Shown piece after piece: positions 58,650-64,000 of a stretch of DNA of 64,000 nucleotides; position 1 is the stretch's first letter; the number at the start of each line of letters is the position of its first letter. A program made the position numbers and the translations under genes. The notes beneath the pieces were generated by a model. The model saw nothing but the letters and a program-made list of their open reading frames with translations, ran no database searches and was not told where the DNA came from. The stretch is from Platycnemis pennipes (lineage: Eukaryota; Arthropoda; Insecta; Odonata; Platycnemididae), in assembly GCA_933228895.1 (NCBI GenBank), contig OW121856.1, positions 103,391,027 through 103,455,026 on the forward strand, written 5' to 3'.

Positions 58650-59180
58650 ATGTCTGATAATTGAAGTGAGAAGGTGAATTGCATTGGCAAAAGAAGCTTT
58701 TACGCGTAGGCGTGAACTAATGACAGGGGTGTTGAGTACGGAAGTGAAGAAAAGACTAGTGAAAATATTAATATGAAGCGTTGCTTTATATGGGGCGGAA
58801 ACGTGGGCTTTGCGAAAAGAAGATGAAAATAGACTTAGGACTTTTGAGATGTGGGTGTGGAGAAGGATGGAGAAAATAAAGTGGGTCGTCGAAATACAGA
58901 CGAACGATGAAGTGCTAGAATTGGTAGGAGAGGAAAGGAATTTGATAGACGAAATTAGGAGATGGCAGATGGTGTGGATGGACAAGGGGATGGTGTTTTG
59001 AAGGAGGTGATTGAGGGAAGAGCGTTGGGTAAGCGGGGAAGAGGAAGGAGAAGAATGGGTAGCTTGGATGGAATGATGGGTGGCAGGGGGTATGAGGGGC
59101 TGAAGAGGGACTTCGTGTGAAATTTCGGGGGTGGGAAGAATTAAATGTCCATTTAAACCTACATTCACCGATAGAATACC
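58650..59180 (+). mobile_element. Degenerate LINE C-terminal fragment, different subfamily
   Basis: The plus strand encodes IALAKEAFTRRREL, then STEVKKRLVKILI, a stop where the family has W, then SVALYGAETWALRKEDENRL, FEMWVWRRMEKIKWV and NDEVLELVGEERNL. After a frameshift come VIEGRALGKRGRGRRRM, then DGMMGGRGYEGLKRDF. The order matches non-LTR ORF2 C-termini. The 3' end (about 59130-59180) has 'ccaataataataa' and lacks the 'caatcctagg' tail of the other copies, so this is another subfamily. The minus frame 58632-59168 (178 codons) is only its shadow. Confidence 0.88.
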
Positions 59181-61489
59181 AATAATAATAAATTATGTCT
59201 GATATTGAAATAATTATAATTAAAATACAATTGCGATCCATTTAACGTTACAATGCGTAAAGAGCGAGAATAGTAATTCATTACCTGCGCAAAAATCAGT
59301 TCTTCAAGCTAAGCTTTCTTTCTTCAAGCTAGAAATACAATTTTACATTGTATTTCTGTAATATATAATAGAAGGGGTGATAATAAGTATGAAATATTCT
59401 AATTTAGGGAGAGAAATAGTTTCGGGAAGAAAGCATTAAGGAAAACCTTGATAGAAGAAATGTAATATGAGTAGATACTTCACTTAAATTTATCGATAAA
59501 TCACGAATTAATAATTTTATGCAATGCTTAACCTGATTTTCATTAAAAAAATTTCAAAATATGAAGGGTTTGTTTTTTTGATTATAGAGCATGAGTTAGT
59601 TCCTATTATATTGTCAGCCAGTAAAATTTTGAAGAGATTGCTTATTTTAAGCTGATGGAAACGTTACTCCTCGTTTTCGAAGTTAGTACTGGAATTCAAA
59701 TTAAATGAAAGTAAACTGCCCGTAGTAGTGTTCTCAATATAAGTCACTTCAAGTGTACCAGTTTCAGTTCAAGTGTCCACACATTTTCTCTAAAAAAAGT
59801 TTAAAAGCTGGACGAGTGTAAAAATGATTTAGCGTGTGCTTGCAATTGAGATTTATTACACCTAAGTGTCAAAATAGAACTATTTTTGAAGCCAGGGTTA
59901 GAATAATTTTCTAATGTTTTCTGGGGTTAGTGTCACGCTCGTTCAATACAAGAGGCACGTTCTTCAGCTATTGTTGGAATACGAGATTTGTACTCAGTTC
60001 TTGCAACTATAGTAATGAAGCTGTAGTTACTCCTGCATAAAGCTCCGTGTTAGACCCCGGGCGATCATGGGTCGAAGTTAAATTCAATGAAAATACGGGT
60101 GATGTGCATTTCCCTGTGTGGATATATATAATTTGGTAAATTACATCGCTGACAGTCATATTAAAAGGCTACATTATTAAGCGCAATCGTGTTTCATTTA
60201 TTACTGCTGACTTTTTTTCCGGAATGTTCACAACATGGAGTTTCTTTCTTTTTTTGTTTCCACCACGTGAAGGTCAAATGACCCTCGTTAAACACCGCCG
60301 TTGAAGGATTGTCAAAGTATTTGCGATCGTGGCTGGACTTTTTTTTCTTTTTACTGTCTCCTGTTCAAATGCCCCAGCGCATATGAATAAAAATAGTTTT
60401 CATAGACTTATTCGTCGCATTGTTCCACATATTCCAAGCTCGTGTTCACCACCGATTTGAATACCGTGAAATCGGGTCTCATCTGCATCGTGCATGTTTT
60501 GTTTTCCGTTACGCAGCGCGGCACTGTTTTGTTTCGGCTCCGTGTTCCATTTGCGTGTTGCACATTTTTTGTGCCCTCTAAATTATTGCTGAATATTTAT
60601 TTACGCTTCGAGTTCCGTTGCTATCATTCCGATGTCCCTTATTCGCGACTCATAATTTGTTGCAAAGGTTGTTTCCGTAGGCGAAGCTAATTGCTCCCAA
60701 CGCAGGTTTCGCTGTGAAATTTATTAGCCTCAATTCCACTGAATGGTTAACGCTTTCCACTATTTAGAATTCTTATCGTTGTTATTGGCTTTTCATGGGT
60801 GAGGAATAACTTTGTTGGTGCATTTCACTGTAGCGACCGTGAGTGGCGTACTTTATTTTGATGCATACTTCAATTATGCAGGAAATATAGCTTAATAAGG
60901 TTCCTGTCACTGTTTATTAGATTCTCACGTTCAAGCGTTTGGAGGCGTCAATTGAAGGACAGAATCAAATTAATTTGCATTTGTCATGACAGAGCAAATA
61001 CTAACAGGAGGATAATAAACATAGAGGACGAATTTTCGCCACTCCTCTTTTATTTCGTATGTAAAATCCTGCGCAGGCAGGGAAATGTGGCTAAATTGTA
61101 TCCTCTTCCATGAAACAAATATAACTTGTATCATGGTTATGTTATTTATAGAAGCACGTATGTTCTAATACTCTATCTGAGTTTGAATTTAGCTATGTAT
61201 TACTCTAGGTACTAAAAGTACATCAAGCTTGTTACTCATATTTATGTTCAATCATATTGCCGTATGATGTTAATAGAAAATTTTGGCCATTACTCATTCT
61301 TGTGTGAGTTTTTTCGTAAAGGATTTAAATATAATAATCCTCACGTTTTCCCCACAGTTGTAAATTCATTCACTCACCATATACTTTGTTGTTTAATATT
61401 GACATATTGTGTATGTATTTCTTTTTATTCATTTATCAACCTTTGGTTCCTTGAATTATATTCTTTAATGTTTGAATTTTTTTTAACAT
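59181..61489. other. No gene recognised
   Basis: AT-rich with short T-rich runs at 60210-60260 and 60340-60360. The frame at 60442-60690 is Cys-containing but has no recognised domain. Confidence 0.45.
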
Positions 61490-62090
61490 TATCATTATTT
61501 CAATCCTAAGATTTGTTTACTGCAGCCCAAAATTCTGTCCTATTCAGTGTTAATGCCCTCACGCCCAGATATGTTTTCTCTTTAACGTCCTTCTTCACTT
61601 GCCCTATATATTTGTCCCTTGGTCTTCCTCACGGGACCTTCCCTTCAATTTTCCCTTCAATTTTCCCTTCAATTATATTTCTAACTACTTCATTGTGCCT
61701 TAAGGTATGTCAAATCCATCTGGTTCTTCTTTGCCGTATGGTTTTTCACATTGTTCTTTATTCATCTGCTCCTCTGAAGACCACTTTTTTCTCACTTTAT
61801 CTGACCATTTAATCTTTAGCGTTCTCCTCCAGCACTATGTTTCTAAGAATTCTTCGCTTTCGAAAAATTCTAATTTTTTCTTCTTTCCCGATGTTCCATA
61901 TCTCTGATCCATAGAGTGCCACGCTCCATATGAGTGTGTGGATGAAGTGCTTTCTTACTTGCAGCCGTAAGTTTTTTGAGCATAGTAGTTGTCTCTTCTT
62001 CATGAACAACTTCTTAGCTTGTGCTAATCTTCGCTTGATGTTCGTCAAGCTTCTTCCACTCAAATCATACTGCTGCCGAGGCAGGTGAAG
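61490..62090 (-). mobile_element. Degenerate LINE C-terminal fragment with tandem EGK expansion
   Basis: On the minus strand, 62063-61809 encodes GRSLTNIKRRLAQAKKLFMK, then RQLLCSKNLRLQVRKHFIHT and IWSVALYGSEIW. These are clear non-LTR C-terminal motifs. In later frames WI-stop-HTLRHNEVVRNII is followed by EGKIEGKIEGKVP. The EGK repeat comes from a 12-bp unit, 'ttcccttcaatt' on the plus strand, present three times at 61639-61674. The 3' end near 61495 has a degraded 'caatcctaag' tail. Stops and frameshifts make it dead. Confidence 0.88.
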
Positions 62091-62600
62091 TTCTAATTTC
62101 TTTATAAGTTCTAATTCAGTTGTTCTAATTTCATTCTTTAGATTGTTTTTATGTGCCCTTAACTTCTCTTTTTTATCATTTTTTTAGCATCAGATAATAA
62201 TTATTTTAAGTCATGGCAATCATAAAATTAATATATTTACCATGACGAGGATTTAGATGGCAGAATGTGCAGTTTTGTCTCAGCATTGCTCCAATAAAGA
62301 CTAATTATTAATATTCCACTATTGTATTGAAATTAGATAGTCTGGAAGTGAATTACATAAATATGATTATTTATGCGCACGCATTATTTGAGGACAAACG
62401 AACTCCTAACGCATTTTTGTTCGTACATTTTTGAAATGTTTAAAAATTTCAAATTTAATTGTTTTTATGTTAAGCTGGCTCGATAGTAATATTCTTTTGA
62501 AATACCTCATTTGGTGAGTGAAGTATGAATTGAGATGGTACAAGAACCCATTACTACTCTTTTTTCATGCCTTCGTCCGCAGTCAGAGCGGTTATGAGCC
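62091..62600. other. No feature recognised
   Basis: AT-rich DNA without recognised signals. Confidence 0.45.
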
Positions 62601-62615
62601 AGCCAGACAACAAAC

Positions 62616-62700
62616 GCAGCGGTTTAATGGCTACAGCATTCACTTTCTATCCCGAGGACCCAGGATCAATTCCCGAGTTTGTCAGATATTAAAATTTGGA
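62616..62700 (+). mobile_element. tRNA-derived SINE head
   Basis: GTTTAATGGCTACAGCATT resembles an A-box/D-arm, and GGATCAATTCCCG 30 bases later resembles the B box in a T-arm. No acceptor or proper anticodon stem is present. The 3' extent is unknown. Confidence 0.5.
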
Positions 62701-63141
62701 ATTCAGGCCCTTATTTGAGTGCTTTGTGGAGGATAATATATGTGGAATATTTCGTATGTCAGAAAGGACTTCAAAAACTTGGACTCGGTTTCCACCGTAG
62801 AAGAACAGCGAAAACCGTTGACATCACTCTGATATCTGAATTAAAAGATATTATAATTCTATAAGGAAAACGTGGATGGTATTCGTTTATCAATCAAGTT
62901 TAGTAATTTATTTAGATTAACCATGATAAACGGCATTGTTTCCAGGTTGGTATGCAGATGAATAAAACAAGTTTTTTTAAGGAAAATACATAGGAAATTC
63001 GCGGCAGTAAATGTCAACTGAAGAGTGCAATCCTAACAGCGTTAACAAACCAGTTGGTTATTTCATAGAGGGTTGGCGAATGCCCATGACGGGTTTTTCC
63101 ACCCTTTCTCAATTTTACCTACTCAAATTTCTACCTAATTC
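62701..63141. other. No feature recognised
   Basis: AT-rich DNA. Short frames such as 62679-62864 have no known domain. Confidence 0.45.
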
Positions 63142-63706
63142 CAGTAGAATCTCGCTTACACGACCCTCAATAACACGACAACCTCAATTACAGGTGCAAC
63201 TTTCAAATCCCCTTGAGATTGCCATAACACATAATGCTAAATTAACCTCTATAATGCGACTATTATTATCCAAACAACCTCAATAACACGGTTTTTTTCC
63301 AATTTACAACGTAACTCAGAAACTCTATAACAAGTCGTTTTGAGATGTCAACCTTGATAACGCGACTCTATACATGAATGGGTCAACCATTAAGTCTGTC
63401 GGATACCACTGCCAAAAACGCTTCTTGCAGACGTCTACGCCTCTTGACTTGACTTTACTAACCTATTGCAAATTTTAGTTACACAATATAACAATACTAT
63501 ATAAATTATACTTTAAACCAAACGTGTTAGCAAGGGTCGCTCTAAAATTCACTCCTTGTGAAAGGATTTAGTGTTTCCATTAACCTCGATAACACGATTG
63601 ATAGCCATAATAGCCTTGATAACACGAACCTTAACAAAAAGAGCACCGCGCTAGCAAGACTTGTTTCCCTAATCCCCTTGAGACACTTCTTATCGAGGTT
63701 CTACTG
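63142..63706. mobile_element. Tigger/pogo-like non-autonomous DNA transposon
   Basis: Left end CAGTAGAATCTCGCTTACA and right end (reverse complement) CAGTAGAACCTCGATAAG form related terminal inverted repeats of the CAGT-GAACCTCG type known from Tigger/pogo elements. The interior has at least five degenerate copies of CCTCGATAACACGA, at about 63165, 63246, 63278, 63352, 63584 and 63614. Such subterminal repeats fit that group. TA follows the right end, but the left flank is TC, so the expected TA duplication is not intact. At 565 bp it has no transposase. Confidence 0.75.
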
Positions 63707-63719
63707 TACCAACCTCTCC

Positions 63720-63815
63720 TATTGGATGCTAAACACCACATCTGTATTCTCTATGAGTTACAGGACTACTTCTACTGACTACCAGAGGATGCAGGTTTGA
63801 ATACCGTCTGAGGCA
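63720..63815 (+). mobile_element. Possible tRNA-like SINE head (weak)
   Basis: GAGTTACAGGACTACTT followed by GCAGGTTTGAATACCGTC resembles the A and B boxes. Only the B-box half is good. Low confidence. Confidence 0.3.
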
Positions 63816-63847
63816 TGGGTATTGGGTTTTCTTTAAGATTAGACAAA

Positions 63848-64000
63848 GAATACTCGGATCGGAAATCGCTATTTTGCACATGAAATTGGTAGGTGGAAGT
63901 TTTAGTGGAAAAATTAATCTTCTAACCAGAGATGTTCACTCATAAATAAAAAAATATAAGATGACGCCAACCGAACGAGCTGCGTCAAGGATATCTAAGT
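63848..64000 (+). repeat. Dispersed repeat family A, third copy (cut by window end)
   Basis: Matches the start of 7644-8125 in the same orientation through 'ggaaatcgctatttt', 'taatcttctaaccagag', 'ttcactcat' and a following A-rich run with 'gacg'. It is incomplete because the window ends. Confidence 0.68.

Noticed and set aside
58632..59168. 178-codon minus-strand open frame
   Set aside because: It is the reverse-strand shadow of the LINE C-terminal fragment read on the plus strand.
1..64000. CRISPR arrays, operons, rRNA genes, telomeric TTAGG arrays
   Set aside because: No regularly spaced direct repeats with spacers, no rRNA landmarks and no TTAGG tandem runs were seen.

Overview
This window looks like non-coding nuclear DNA from an arthropod with a large, repeat-rich genome. 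It has no dense bacterial-style coding, no operons and no ribosome-binding sites. Most open frames are under 110 codons, and the longest ones (33459-34187, 58632-59168, 30796-31311) are artefacts of pyrimidine-rich or transposon sequence. The sequence is AT-rich, and long strand-asymmetric purine or pyrimidine blocks interrupt it. It carries decayed non-LTR retrotransposons ending in the 'caatcctaggattgg' plus (ATG)n tail that I associate with arthropod genomes, several tRNA-derived SINEs, and small DNA transposons. A hemimetabolous insect is my best guess, but the window does not settle it.

Only one stretch looks like a real host protein-coding exon. It lies on the minus strand at 28199-28321 and encodes the first half of an immunoglobulin-like domain, with a good splice donor and a matching phase-1 acceptor. 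If it is live, much of the window would be long introns of a cell-adhesion or receptor gene on the minus strand. A TATA plus Initiator pair at 50570-50604 is the best promoter candidate, on the plus strand.

Layout: 1-7640 is unique AT-rich DNA with purine or pyrimidine blocks. 7644-10660 is a large inverted pair of one repeat around a broken reverse transcriptase fragment. 10660-15100 is mostly featureless. 15113-16250 and 23520-23700 hold more LINE debris. 18870-22450 has a tRNA-like SINE head, hairpins and pyrimidine tracts. 28199-29409 holds the Ig exon and a SINE. 34403-35664 is a DNA transposon with terminal inverted repeats. 39142-41269 holds three hairpin or inverted-repeat elements. 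45430-45775 has two tRNA-like heads facing apart. 46434-49212 has two direct copies of a ~300 bp repeat. 51570-53405 is a short tandem array. 55390-56477 has another direct-repeat pair. 58650-59180 and 61490-62090 are LINE 3' ends. 63142-63706 is a Tigger/pogo-like non-autonomous element, and 63848-64000 is a third copy of the repeat seen at 7644.

The most unusual signal is a small hairpin motif, C-Y-T-G-A-W-R-A-N, stem-loop, GAAAC. It recurs at about a dozen places on both strands, often at the ends of inverted-repeat elements. It resembles the catalytic boxes of the hammerhead ribozyme but carries a consistent extra nucleotide before the stem.
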